The position numbers and the translations under genes were made by a program. The notes beneath the pieces are model-generated. The model ran no database searches, was not told the origin of the DNA, and worked only from the letters and a program-made list of their open reading frames with translations. Positions 52,972-63,386 of a stretch of DNA of 64,000 nucleotides are shown piece after piece. The DNA comes from Acinetobacter sp. NIPH 2699 (GTDB lineage Bacteria; Pseudomonadota; Gammaproteobacteria; Pseudomonadales; Moraxellaceae). The first letter of the stretch is position 1. Each line of letters opens with the position of its first letter. The stretch is taken from positions 1 to 64,000 of the forward strand of contig NZ_JAKZGL010000006.1 in the NCBI RefSeq assembly GCF_022549355.1, read 5' to 3'.

Positions 52972-54194
52972 TGAAGCGTGTAGTTGTAACAGGCATGGCT
53001 GGCATTACATCTTTAGGTGAAACGGCCGATGAAATTTTTGCTCAATTCCATACAGGTAAAAGTGGCATTTGTTATATGTCTGAGTGGGAACAGTATCCAG
53101 ACCTCAGAACGAAATTGGCAGGACCTGTAAAGACCTTTCAAATTGCCAAGCATTTTAACCGTAAGGTGACACGAGGTATGGGACGTGTCGCGTTAATGTC
53201 TGTTATTAGTGCTGAGAATGCCTTGCAAAATGCTGGATTAATTGGTCATGAGATATTGGGTAGCGGTGAGGCTGGCGTGGCCTTTGGCTCATCTGCAGGT
53301 AGTGTTGATGCAGTGCGCGAGTTTGGCAATATGTTAATTGATCAAGACATGAGTAAGATCAATGCCACCACTTATATCCGTATGATGTCGCACACCAGTG
53401 CGGTGAACATGACGGTTTACTTTGGCTTGAAAGGGCTAACTTTGCCAACGTCGAGTGCATGTACCTCTGGCTCAATGGCGATTGGTCAGGCCTATGAAGC
53501 AATTAAATATGGTAAACAAACGCTCATGCTTGCAGGCGGCGCAGAAGAGCTGAGTGCTGCAGGCGCCGCCGTTTTTGATGTTCTATTGGCGACCAGTGGT
53601 ATGAATGATCATCCTGAAAAATCACCACGGCCGTTTGATACACAACGAGATGGTTTGGTGATTGGTGAAGGTGCAGGTTGTTTGATTCTTGAAGAATATG
53701 AACATGCCAAGCAGCGCGGGGCAACCATTTATGCCGAGATCATTGGCTATGCAAGCAATACCGATGGGCAGCATGTGACCAAGCCTGATAGTGAGCGGAT
53801 GGGGCAATGCATGCAAATGGCGTTGAAAGATGCACAGCTTGATGCTAGTCAGATTGACTATGTCAATGCGCATGGCACTTCAACCGATCAAGGTGATATT
53901 GCTGAAAGTCAGGCCACAGCGCGGATATTGGGACGTAAACCCATCAGCTCATTAAAGAGTTATTTTGGGCATACCTTAGGTGCTTGTGGAGCAATTGAAG
54001 CTTGGTTAGGCATAGAGATGATGCAGCGTGGACAATTGGTTCCCACTTTGAATTTGGATGAAATTGATCCGCAATGTGGTGATTTAGATTATATTACTCA
54101 GCAAGTTAGAGTGAGCGATATCAATATTATGATGAGCAATAACTTTGCTTTTGGTGGGATTAATACCTCACTTATTTTTAAACGAACAACATAA
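52971..54194 (+). CDS. apeR: ApeR-like beta-ketoacyl-ACP synthase
   Basis: 407 residues, second full ketosynthase: Cys in SSACTSGSMAIG, His in NAHGTSTDQGD and His in SYFGHTLGACGAIEA. In characterised APE systems ApeR is thought to start or prime elongation while ApeO/ApeC extends. The sequence differs markedly from ApeO here. Confidence 0.9.
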   Translation: MKRVVVTGMAGITSLGETADEIFAQFHTGKSGICYMSEWEQYPDLRTKLAGPVKTFQIAKHFNRKVTRGMGRVALMSVISAENALQNAGLIGHEILGSGEAGVAFGSSAGSVDAVREFGNMLIDQDMSKINATTYIRMMSHTSAVNMTVYFGLKGLTLPTSSACTSGSMAIGQAYEAIKYGKQTLMLAGGAEELSAAGAAVFDVLLATSGMNDHPEKSPRPFDTQRDGLVIGEGAGCLILEEYEHAKQRGATIYAEIIGYASNTDGQHVTKPDSERMGQCMQMALKDAQLDASQIDYVNAHGTSTDQGDIAESQATARILGRKPISSLKSYFGHTLGACGAIEAWLGIEMMQRGQLVPTLNLDEIDPQCGDLDYITQQVRVSDINIMMSNNFAFGGINTSLIFKRTT

Positions 54195-54212
54195 CAAGCA
54201 AGGGGCATAATA

Positions 54213-54647
54213 ATGTCAATCAAACAATTATTCTTAGCAACTGTATTAACAGCTGGTTTCGCTGCATCTGTTCAAGCTGCAGATACAGTGCATAATCTGG
54301 ATTTTAAAGCGGCGGTAGACCGCGCAGTTGCTGATGGAACGCTAGATGGAACGGTAAAGTTTTATCTTAAAGGTACCAAATCAGGTGGAAAAGTATTGGA
54401 ACAAGATATCGTCACCAATCAAAAAACCAATGGTTTTGGTAAGTCTGCAGAAAAGTCATGTGATTGGGTGCTTCGTTCTGCACTAATCCAGTTAGACAAA
54501 GCTGCAAAAGCACGTGGTGCCAATGCCGTAACCAATATCGTCAGTTATTTTAAGAAAAATGAATCTCAAAACTCGACAACTTATCAATGCTATAAAGGCA
54601 TGGCAGTGGCGAGTGTTGCGCTGAAAGGCGATATCGTTAAGTTCTAA
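54213..54647 (+). CDS. Small exported protein of the aryl polyene cluster
   Basis: 144 residues with a cleavable signal peptide (LFLATVLTAGFAASVQAA) and a mature domain of about 120 residues. Two Cys (SCDWVLRSALIQL and TYQCYKG) could form a disulfide. Proteins of this kind are sometimes labelled excinuclease ATPase subunit by transferred error; no such function is visible. It sits between apeR and the PPTase gene. Function unknown. Confidence 0.75.
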   Translation: MSIKQLFLATVLTAGFAASVQAADTVHNLDFKAAVDRAVADGTLDGTVKFYLKGTKSGGKVLEQDIVTNQKTNGFGKSAEKSCDWVLRSALIQLDKAAKARGANAVTNIVSYFKKNESQNSTTYQCYKGMAVASVALKGDIVKF

Positions 54648-54669
54648 GTGATTCGATAAGGTTAAGCCA

Positions 54670-55323
54670 ATGACGATACGTACAATTGAAATCCATGTTC
54701 AGGCATTGGCTCAGCTTCTAAAACAGGATAAAGCCGACTTTACTGACTTAAGATCATTTAACCACTATAAAAAAGAGCAGATTCAAACTTATCGCAATTA
54801 CCTTTTAGCCAAGAAATTGGATTGTGAAATTGAAGATTTAAACTTTTCCAAGCATGAGCAAGGCAAGCCTTTTTTAACCTCTCATTCGCTGCATTTTAAT
54901 CATTCACATAGCCAGCAGTATTATGCATTGGCAATGAGTGAACCAGTGAAGGATATTGGTATTGATGTTGAAGAGCTAGATCGAATGGTTCGTTTTGATG
55001 CTTTGGCACAACATGCTTTTCATCCAGAGGAGTACCAAACTTGGCAGCAACACGGACAAAATCGTGAATATTGGTTTAAGGTTTGGACGACTAAAGAAGC
55101 GATTTTAAAAGCGTCAGGTCTAGGGATTCGATTGGATTTAAATAGCTTAAATACTCAGGTACATCCTTCCCATCATGGTGGGATGTGTACTCATCCATTG
55201 ATTGGTACTTTTGCCTATCAGAATTTTATTTTAAATCATACGATTGTCGTAACTGTGGCATGGCGAGCAGAGCAGTCTTGTCGAGGTTTTCAGTTTCCCC
55301 AGATTCAAATGATTCAGCATTAG
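54670..55323 (+). CDS. 4'-phosphopantetheinyl transferase (Sfp type)
   Basis: 217 residues with PPTase signatures: HFNHSHSQQYYALAMS, DIGIDVEELDR (metal Asp/Glu) and WFKVWTTKEAILKASGLGI. It would activate the two ACPs of the cluster by adding phosphopantetheine. It ends the plus-strand cluster, 45 bases before the terminator. Confidence 0.9.
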   Translation: MTIRTIEIHVQALAQLLKQDKADFTDLRSFNHYKKEQIQTYRNYLLAKKLDCEIEDLNFSKHEQGKPFLTSHSLHFNHSHSQQYYALAMSEPVKDIGIDVEELDRMVRFDALAQHAFHPEEYQTWQQHGQNREYWFKVWTTKEAILKASGLGIRLDLNSLNTQVHPSHHGGMCTHPLIGTFAYQNFILNHTIVVTVAWRAEQSCRGFQFPQIQMIQH

Positions 55324-55368
55324 CCCGAACGCATCAAGCAACGAATGTTAATTCATCATTCCATATAA

Positions 55369-55394
55369 AAATGCCAGTGATCACACTGGCATTT
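55369..55394. terminator. Bidirectional terminator between the PPTase gene and secF
   Basis: AAATGCCAGTG (55369-55379) pairs perfectly with CACTGGCATTT (55384-55394), loop ATCA. The T runs are short on both sides. It lies between converging genes. Confidence 0.8.
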
Positions 55395-55420
55395 GATTTG
55401 AATAGGACAAAGATCAAGAT

Positions 55421-56389
55421 TTAAGGAATCTCATCTTCTTCAAATTCAGGTTTCACTTGTACGATGAAATCTTGACGATTTAAGCCACGCCATAATGCGT
55501 ATGCGGTACCAATATAAATTGATGAATAAGTACCCACAAATACACCCACAATCATCGCCGCAGAGAACCAATGTAAGCCATCACCACCAAGGAAGAACAT
55601 CGCTACTACAACAAGTAAGAGTGTCATAGAGGTATGAATGGTACGGCGTAGTGTTTCTGTTAAGGCAATATCGATAATTTCACGAGGTGATGCACCGCGA
55701 ATTTTACGGAAGTTTTCTCGGATACGGTCAGATACCACAATATTATCATTTAATGAAAAACCAATAGTTGCTAACAAGGCCGCTAGAACGGTTAGGTCAA
55801 ATGGCCATTGAAATAAAGCAAATGCACCAATGATAATAATAATGTCGTGGAATAACGACATGACTGCGCCCATCGCGAGTTTAAACTCAAAACGAACGGT
55901 GACATAGATCAACATCAGAATCAGTGCCAGCGCAACTGCTCCTGTTGAACGTACATAAAGTTCATTACCGACAGCACCACCTACAGCATCAACCTTGTGA
56001 ACGCTGACCGTATTATTGGGTAACTGAACAGCCTTGGTAATGGTATTACTTAGGTCCTCAACCTCAAGATCTTCTTGTACTGGCATACGAACAATCAGGT
56101 CAGTATTACTTCCTAATGTTTGGACAACAGCATCTTTAAATCCAGCTTGACTGAGTGCTTGTGTAATCTGTGAGGGTTGAACTGCTTGTTCATAGTTCAA
56201 CTCAGCAGACACACCACCTGTAAAGTCCAAACCGAGGTTTAGACCTTTGGTTGCAATAAAGAAAATACTCGCTATTGTGAGTAAGATTGAGATGATTGCA
56301 GCAGGTTTGGCAATCTTCATAAATGGGATGATTTTTAAATCATCCGGACGACCGTATTGCTTTGAATCTCGTTGAGTCAGATCAGTCAT
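55421..56389 (-). CDS. secF: Protein translocase subunit SecF
   Basis: 322 residues with six membrane segments and SecF signatures LGLDFTGGVSAEL near residue 55 and ATIGFSLNDNIVVSDRIRE near 215. With SecD and YajC it uses the proton gradient to aid late export steps. It follows secD by ten bases. Confidence 0.96.
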   Translation of the reverse strand: MTDLTQRDSKQYGRPDDLKIIPFMKIAKPAAIISILLTIASIFFIATKGLNLGLDFTGGVSAELNYEQAVQPSQITQALSQAGFKDAVVQTLGSNTDLIVRMPVQEDLEVEDLSNTITKAVQLPNNTVSVHKVDAVGGAVGNELYVRSTGAVALALILMLIYVTVRFEFKLAMGAVMSLFHDIIIIIGAFALFQWPFDLTVLAALLATIGFSLNDNIVVSDRIRENFRKIRGASPREIIDIALTETLRRTIHTSMTLLLVVVAMFFLGGDGLHWFSAAMIVGVFVGTYSSIYIGTAYALWRGLNRQDFIVQVKPEFEEDEIP

Positions 56390-56399
56390 ATGAATCTCC

Positions 56400-58301
56400 T
56401 TAAATACTCAACTTGGTCAAATTACGGCGTTTGCCATAAATGATTTGTACGATTGCACGTGTGACTGTAATCGCAGTAAACATTGAACACACGATACCAA
56501 TCATGAGTGTTACAGCGAAGCCTTTGATCGGACCTGTACCAATGGCGAATAAGATAAATGCAACAAGGAACGTGGTTAAGTTCGAGTCAAAAATCGTGTT
56601 ATAGGCACGATCATAACCCGCCACAATCGCTTGTTTAGGAGAGGCCCCCCAAAGTATTTCTTCTCGGATACGCTCACAAATGAGGACGTTGGCATCGACG
56701 GCCATACCAATGGTAATCACGATCCCCGCGATCCCGGGTAGGGTGAGGGATGCACCGAGCCATGACATTACAGTTAAAATCATTGCAAGGTTAAAAATAA
56801 GTGCAAAGTTGGCGATTAAACCGAATAAACGGAAGAATACAATCATCCAAATGGCGACTAAAATGAAGCCAATCTGAGTCGATTTCACACCTTTTTCAAT
56901 GTTTTCTTGACCAAGACTTGGGCCGACTACACGTTCTTCAACGAAATACATCGGTGCAGCCAATGCACCTGCACGTAGCATCAGCGCAAGCTCAGCGGCT
57001 TCTTGTGGTGAATCTAGTCCTGTAATACGGAATTGTGAGCCTAGAACAGCTTGAATGGTAGCCGCATTGATGACTACTGATTCGGTATATGGGGTACGAA
57101 CCTCAGTTTGGGCACCTGTTTCAGGATCTGTCATATAGCTGATTTTTTGTTTATTTTCGATAAACAAAACCGCCATACGCTTACCAACAGCATTACGCGT
57201 GCCATCAGCCATCAATTTGCCACCAGCACTGTCCAAGGTGATATTAACTTCCGCACCACCTGAGTCTTGGCTAAAGCCAGAACTTGCATTCTGAACACGT
57301 TCGCCAGTTAAAATACGGCTACGGTTAAGCAATAATTGACGACCGCTGTCCATCGATTCAAAAGCAAAGACTTCTGTTCCTGGAGGGACGGGCTGTCCAT
57401 TATATTGACGTGTATAAGGATCAATATATTGATCGTTGCTATCGGCAACTAAGCGGAATTCTAAGTTCGCTGTACGACCTAAAACACGTTTTGCTTCAGC
57501 AGTGTCTTGTATCCCTGGCAACTCAACCACAATACGGTTGCTACCTTGGGTTTGTACCAGTGCCTCAGCAACACCCAATTCATTAATACGGTTACGTAAC
57601 GTGGTTAAGTTCTGATTGACTGCATAAGACTGAATTTCTTGACGACGTGTGTCGGTATAATTCAGTCTCAGGCTTGCGCCTGTCGTCGCTGCAATTGCTT
57701 GCTGAGTAAACTCGTTTCCATTACGGCGTAAGAAATCGGCCGCTGCATCGCGGTCTGCATTCTCTGCAAACTGAATCGTAATGGTGTTGTTGTTTAAAGC
57801 AAGGTTATTGAACTTAATTTTGTTGTCACGAAATTGACGACGCAAATCAGTCGCAGATGTTTCCATACGCTGACTAATTGCTTTATCCATGTCAACTTCG
57901 AGCAAGAAATGTACACCGCCACGTAAGTCTAAGCCGAGCTTCATCGGTTTAGCCCCAATCTTTTGCAACCATTCTGGTGTTGTTGGTGCAAGATTGAGCG
58001 CAATAACGTAGTCTTCGCCTAAATCACGGCTGAGTATCGCTTTTGCTTTTAACTGAGCTTCTGATGAGTCTAAACGTAATAAAGCTGCATTATTAGAGAA
58101 ACTATTATCGTGACTACTAATGTCGGCCGTTTTTAAAATTTGCTCAGCTTTTTGCACGACACTCTGATCAATCTGAGTACCAGCTTTGGCGCCCGAAATT
58201 TGGACAGCAGGCTCATCAGGATACAGGCTTGGAAGTGCATATAACGTACTGATCACAAATACCACGATGATCAGCAAATATTTCCATGCAGGGTAACGCA
58301 T
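56400..58301 (-). CDS. secD: Protein translocase subunit SecD
   Basis: 633 residues: one N-terminal membrane helix, a large periplasmic P1 domain (LGLDLRGGVHFLLEVD near 120), and five membrane helices at the C terminus with GIAGIVITIGMAVDANVLIC. It is cotranscribed with yajC and secF. Confidence 0.96.
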   Translation of the reverse strand: MRYPAWKYLLIIVVFVISTLYALPSLYPDEPAVQISGAKAGTQIDQSVVQKAEQILKTADISSHDNSFSNNAALLRLDSSEAQLKAKAILSRDLGEDYVIALNLAPTTPEWLQKIGAKPMKLGLDLRGGVHFLLEVDMDKAISQRMETSATDLRRQFRDNKIKFNNLALNNNTITIQFAENADRDAAADFLRRNGNEFTQQAIAATTGASLRLNYTDTRRQEIQSYAVNQNLTTLRNRINELGVAEALVQTQGSNRIVVELPGIQDTAEAKRVLGRTANLEFRLVADSNDQYIDPYTRQYNGQPVPPGTEVFAFESMDSGRQLLLNRSRILTGERVQNASSGFSQDSGGAEVNITLDSAGGKLMADGTRNAVGKRMAVLFIENKQKISYMTDPETGAQTEVRTPYTESVVINAATIQAVLGSQFRITGLDSPQEAAELALMLRAGALAAPMYFVEERVVGPSLGQENIEKGVKSTQIGFILVAIWMIVFFRLFGLIANFALIFNLAMILTVMSWLGASLTLPGIAGIVITIGMAVDANVLICERIREEILWGASPKQAIVAGYDRAYNTIFDSNLTTFLVAFILFAIGTGPIKGFAVTLMIGIVCSMFTAITVTRAIVQIIYGKRRNLTKLSI

Positions 58302-58352
58302 TCGCTTTCTTCTTAAATGAAAAAGTCGTGCTGAGGCACGACGATCTTATGA

Positions 58353-58682
58353 TTAAAGGTTATTGAGTGTGCCTTCAGGTAACACTGAAATAACACTTGC
58401 ACGTTGGATTTTAACTTCTACACCACGGCTCAGTTCAACTGTTGCAAAGTCACCATCTAAGCGAACGATTTTGCCCATTAAGCCGCCAGCAAATACGATT
58501 TCACTACCAAGACCAAGACTATCAACCAAGCTACGATGCTCTTTGGCACGTTTTGCTTGAGGACGCCAGATTAAGAAATAAAAGATCGCAACAAATACAG
58601 CGATCATTAATATGTTTGCCATTAGGCTAGGGCCTTGTTGAGCAGCATCAGCAGCGTGGGCAGTAGAAATGAAAAAGCTCAT
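58353..58682 (-). CDS. yajC: YajC, preprotein translocase accessory subunit
   Basis: 109 residues with one membrane helix (about 25-42, NILMIAVFVAIFYFLIW) followed by RPQAKRAKEHRSLVDSLGLG, typical of YajC. It lies between tgt and secD as in E. coli. Confidence 0.95.
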   Translation of the reverse strand: MSFFISTAHAADAAQQGPSLMANILMIAVFVAIFYFLIWRPQAKRAKEHRSLVDSLGLGSEIVFAGGLMGKIVRLDGDFATVELSRGVEVKIQRASVISVLPEGTLNNL

Positions 58683-58783
58683 TTTGATTTCCTAAAGTTT
58701 AAAAAAGGTCAAAAAATTGACAATAAGTTCCAATTCGTTTTGCAATGTACCTTGTCTTGGCTTTGCGTGCAAATCCTGATGAA

Positions 58784-59953
<1,170 letters not shown>

Positions 59954-60040
59954 CTAGGAGGCGAAAAAACAGTTCGCTGATCAAAAACGGCTATTTTCCT
60001 TGATTATGGCGTGCAGTTCTACTACTAAATGTAGTTAGAG

Positions 60041-60616
60041 TTAAAAATTCGGTTTATAGTCAAAATTACGATCAATCACAGGGTCGCGGAAAGGGCGAAT
60101 TGCTTTCTTTGATAAAGTGATGGTGTTAACCAAATTGTTTGGAAAAACTTGGATGTGGTTATTAAACAATTCGACATTGCGGTTAAAAATCGTAATCGCT
60201 GCACCCACATTTTCATTCTGTTCTTGAATGTCATCCATCATCTTGCTATATAGCGCATCTGCTTTCAGTTCAGGATAATTTTCAACCACAACATTTAAAC
60301 TACGCATCAAATCGGTATTTAATTTTTCGATGTGCTGTAACTTGGCAATATCAGTGTCATTAATATTGAGATTCATGATTTGCTGACGCAAAGCAGTCAC
60401 TTGCTCTAGGGTCGACTTTTCAAAGACCGTATATTTGCTTAATGTATCTTCGAGTGCTTCCAGCGTTTTGACTTTTTGGCGCTCAAAATTGGCCACTTCT
60501 GCCCAAGCACGTTTGGTGGCATTGAAATATCGCACGATCGTGTTACGGATATGAATCCCCCAAACAATCAGTACAACAAAAATTCCCAAGAAAATGAGTA
60601 AACCTGTCATTGCCAT
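60041..60616 (-). CDS. LemA-family protein
   Basis: 191 residues: an N-terminal membrane anchor (about 5-22, LLIFLGIFVVLIVWGIHI) and a helical LemA domain with conserved segments RAWAEVANFERQKV, ENYPELKADALYSKM, NVGAAITIFNRNV. The role of LemA proteins in bacteria is unsettled. It follows the 346-residue membrane protein by 82 bases on the same strand and is probably linked to it. Confidence 0.88.
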   Translation of the reverse strand: MAMTGLLIFLGIFVVLIVWGIHIRNTIVRYFNATKRAWAEVANFERQKVKTLEALEDTLSKYTVFEKSTLEQVTALRQQIMNLNINDTDIAKLQHIEKLNTDLMRSLNVVVENYPELKADALYSKMMDDIQEQNENVGAAITIFNRNVELFNNHIQVFPNNLVNTITLSKKAIRPFRDPVIDRNFDYKPNF

Positions 60617-60698
60617 TCCCCTTTATTTTTCCCTTCCGGAACTTTTATTGTTCCTCATCCATTGCACCACTTTAGTCGTGGCTCAAGGTTAGGGCGAT

Positions 60699-61739
60699 TT
60701 ATTTAATTAAATTGAGCATCAATTCTTGAAACCGTTGATATTGCGGCATGGTCATGGTACGCAGATGTCCACGTAGTGCTGGAATATCATTGATCTGATC
60801 ACGCTTACTCGTTATTTGTAATAGGTTTTGTTCCCCAACGTAGCAAAGAATTTGCTCTTGATGATGATAAATTAAATCACCTTTAAAGTGTTGAAAAAAA
60901 TCATGTAATTTTAAGGTGATGCTAGGACTAATGGTTTTGGCAAGTTCATGTTGGCTTTGTCCAAAAATTTTCAGATTGCGATTGACTGAAATATCACTGC
61001 TTTGCCACACACTACGATAAGGCTCAAAAAAACGTGAGCGTTGATTACTGATGGCAATCCCTAAAGCTGGCATTTGAAAAATAAATGCTCCCCATAAGTC
61101 CTTATGTATTTCTTTGCTGACCTGCTGATTTTTATCACCATTCTTTAAAATAGGCATTTCGCTGACATAGTGGTATTGGAAGATTAGTACCTGATGCTCA
61201 GTGACCCCATCATGCCAAGTCGTGGATGCGTACTGTGTAATTTCATTCGACTCAGTGCCACGATGGAACAATGGAAAAAATTGTTTAAGTCGACTGATTA
61301 CTAGGGTTGGTTGAGCCTGAATTGGGAGATAAGGGGGGAGTTGCTGAAAGTTTAAATGATAACGTAGAGTCATCAAGCGTTGTTCTAGATACTCCGTTAC
61401 TTGTATCAACGGTTGTTTGGGTTCATACAGCAAATAGGCTAAAAAACCAGAAAGAAATGCGCCTAAAAAACTCCAAATAAATTGAATATGTGGATGAATA
61501 AAATAGCCAAATACCAAACAACATACACTGATAATCGTAAGTAATAGGGGCAGTACATTAAAAAAGTGTAGGTCGTGTGCCTCTCCCCAAGGATGTAGCT
61601 TATCTAAGAGTTCTTGGTCGGTTGTTGATTTATTTCCAATATCCCATAGCCGAGCAATATTGCGAAAAACCTGAGCATTTTTTTTACGTCTGATATGAAG
61701 CGCTTGTTGTACGGTGTCGATCGGCATGGAGAGGATCAA
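60699..61739 (-). CDS. Membrane protein encoded beside LemA (DUF3137-like)
   Basis: 346 residues with two adjacent membrane helices (about 62-80 and 85-103, LLLTIISVCCLVFGYF and FIWSFLGAFLSGFLAYLLY). A large C-terminal domain (110-346) is rich in beta strands and aromatic residues (HQVLIFQYHYVSEMP). Pairing with LemA and topology suggest the DUF3137-like partner, but the match is by impression. ATG 61727 is an alternative start. Function unknown. Confidence 0.65.
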   Translation of the reverse strand: MILSMPIDTVQQALHIRRKKNAQVFRNIARLWDIGNKSTTDQELLDKLHPWGEAHDLHFFNVLPLLLTIISVCCLVFGYFIHPHIQFIWSFLGAFLSGFLAYLLYEPKQPLIQVTEYLEQRLMTLRYHLNFQQLPPYLPIQAQPTLVISRLKQFFPLFHRGTESNEITQYASTTWHDGVTEHQVLIFQYHYVSEMPILKNGDKNQQVSKEIHKDLWGAFIFQMPALGIAISNQRSRFFEPYRSVWQSSDISVNRNLKIFGQSQHELAKTISPSITLKLHDFFQHFKGDLIYHHQEQILCYVGEQNLLQITSKRDQINDIPALRGHLRTMTMPQYQRFQELMLNLIK

Positions 61740-61864
61740 TTCATTATAATAGGTCGATGGTATCTAGATTATGCTTTAAATTTCAGAAACGAAGAAGTAT
61801 GTAAGATCAATCTGTATGCCTTTTTATTCTAAATATCTTATTTTCCCTAAAGTCATTCTTTAGT

Positions 61865-61894
61865 GAATAGGCTAAACCTTGATTTAGCCTATTC
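61865..61894. terminator. Hairpin after queA
   Basis: A perfect 12-bp stem, GAATAGGCTAAA (61865-61876) with TTTAGCCTATTC (61883-61894), eight bases beyond the queA stop. The T run (TAATTTTTC) lies on the plus-strand side, so for queA it is a stem without T tract. Confidence 0.55.
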
Positions 61895-61902
61895 TAATTT
61901 TT

Positions 61903-62940
61903 CTAAGCCTCAAGCTTATCAATCAGCATCGCATCGCCATAGCTAAAGAAACGATAGCGGTGTTCAACTGCATGTTGATATGCTGCCAAAATATTGTCTC
62001 GATTCGACAATGCTGAAACTAACATCAATAGCGTGGATTCTGGTAAATGGAAGTTGGTAATCAACTGATCCACGATACAGAACTGATAACCTGGGAAAAT
62101 AAAGATTTGAGTATCGCCTGTCCAGGGTGCAATTTGACCTTGATTGGCTTGAGCAGCACTTTCTAAAGCGCGTGTTGCTGTTGTCCCCACCGCAATCACT
62201 TTATTACCGCGCGCTTTGGTCGCTAAAATCAGATCAATGGTTTCTTGTGGAACATCACACCATTCGCTGTGCATAATGTGGTTGCTAATGTCTGTAGTAC
62301 GGACAGGCATGAATGTTCCTGCACCGACATGCAAGGTGACAAAGGTTTTTTGAATGCCATTGGCTGCTAATTTTTCTAATACATCTTGGTCGAAATGCAG
62401 ACTTGCGGTCGGCGCTGCCACACTGGCAATCTTTTCAGGATCATGAAAAACTGTTTGGTAGCGTTCAGTGTCAATATCTTCGGCTTCACGATTGAAATAA
62501 GGTGGAATTGGTAATTGACCATATTGATCGAGCACCGACAAAATTGGTTGTGAGAATTTCACTACAAACAGATTTTCATGACGACCTTGTACTGTCACAG
62601 GAATTGCATCTTCCCCGATATACAGTTCTGCACCGGCTTTGGGCGAGTTGCTCGATTTGATGTGACAATGTGCTGTATGCGTATCCAACAGACGTTCAAC
62701 TAGAACTTCGATCGCACCGCCAGTGGCACGTTTGCCTTTTAATCGTGCTTTCATGACTTTGGTGTCATTGAGAACCAGTAAATCACCATCTTCCAATAAA
62801 TCTAAAATATCGGTAAAGGCCTGATCATGATAATGACCTTGGGCGTCGATATGCAGTAGGCGTGATGCGCTACGGCTTTCTAATGGGTAGCGAGCAATCA
62901 GTTCATCTGGGAGGTCAAAAGAAAAGTCGGAGAGTTGCAT
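61903..62940 (-). CDS. queA: S-adenosylmethionine:tRNA ribosyltransferase-isomerase
   Basis: 345 residues from ATG 62940 ([19 protein letters not shown]), the standard QueA start; an upstream ATG at 62958 adds six unlikely residues. It has [21 protein letters not shown] and [11 protein letters not shown] motifs. It forms epoxyqueuosine in tRNA after Tgt. Confidence 0.96.
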   Translation of the reverse strand: MQLSDFSFDLPDELIARYPLESRSASRLLHIDAQGHYHDQAFTDILDLLEDGDLLVLNDTKVMKARLKGKRATGGAIEVLVERLLDTHTAHCHIKSSNSPKAGAELYIGEDAIPVTVQGRHENLFVVKFSQPILSVLDQYGQLPIPPYFNREAEDIDTERYQTVFHDPEKIASVAAPTASLHFDQDVLEKLAANGIQKTFVTLHVGAGTFMPVRTTDISNHIMHSEWCDVPQETIDLILATKARGNKVIAVGTTATRALESAAQANQGQIAPWTGDTQIFIFPGYQFCIVDQLITNFHLPESTLLMLVSALSNRDNILAAYQHAVEHRYRFFSYGDAMLIDKLEA

Positions 62941-63067
62941 ACATCTAAAACATTGCAAAAAATTGGGCGTAGTATAGTCTTTTTTGCATTTTCTCGCTGA
63001 GCTGGATGTTTATAGATAGAAAAATATCTGAATGATTTAAAAGTGAGCAATAAGTGATAGTTAGGGT

Positions 63068-63095
63068 TTGACAATAAAATCAAACAGGTTATCAT
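63068..63095 (+). promoter_or_regulatory. Promoter of the tRNA-Leu gene
   Basis: TTGACA (63068-63073) and TATCAT (63090-63095) are 16 bases apart, 25 bases before the tRNA. A consensus -35 is expected for a stable RNA gene. Confidence 0.8.
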
Positions 63096-63120
63096 ACGCA
63101 ACACAAAGCATCACACTCTT

Positions 63121-63207
63121 CCCGAGGTGGTGAAATTGGTAGACGCGGCGGACTCAAAATCCGCTGTCAGAGATGACGTGTCGGTTCGAGTCCGACCCTC
63201 GGGACCA
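63121..63207 (+). tRNA. tRNA-Leu (anticodon CAA)
   Basis: 87 bases. Acceptor stem CCCGAGG with CCTCGGG, discriminator A and encoded CCA (63205-63207). The anticodon stem GCGGA/TCCGC encloses loop CTCAAAA, with anticodon CAA at 63155-63157. A long variable arm is present, as in class II tRNAs, and T arm GTCGG-TTCGAGT-CCGAC. It reads UUG codons. An integrase gene begins 180 bases downstream, so the 3' end of this tRNA is the likely attachment site. Confidence 0.96.
63181..63207 (+). other. Probable attL site of an integrated element
   Basis: P4-type integrases commonly recombine into the 3' half of tRNA genes, and the integrase here starts 180 bases after this tRNA-Leu in the same direction. 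The crossover core would lie within the T arm and acceptor 3' strand. The second copy (attR) is outside the window, so the exact core cannot be defined. Confidence 0.55.
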
Positions 63208-63318
63208 CTATAATAAAAACATACACCAACATATCGGTGATTCTCCTTTAAATCCAAGCATTTAATCAAAAACCAATACCTCTATATGCCATCATATACC
63301 ACTATACAACGTGGAATA

Positions 63319-63370
63319 ATAAGGATACATTTAAGGATATATTCACTGCGGTCAACTTCCGTATCCTTAT
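63319..63370. promoter_or_regulatory. Inverted repeat upstream of the integrase gene
   Basis: ATAAGGATAC (63319-63328) and GTATCCTTAT (63361-63370) are perfect 10-bp inverted repeats; a further AAGGATAT at 63333-63340 is a direct partial copy. They end 17 bases before the integrase ATG and may be arm-type integrase or excisionase sites, or an operator. Confidence 0.5.
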
Positions 63371-63386
63371 TTTGAGTGAAACCCTT

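Noticed and set aside
61865..61894. Strong intrinsic terminator for queA
   Set aside because: The stem is perfect but the T tract is on the plus-strand side, where no gene ends. Kept only as a hairpin.
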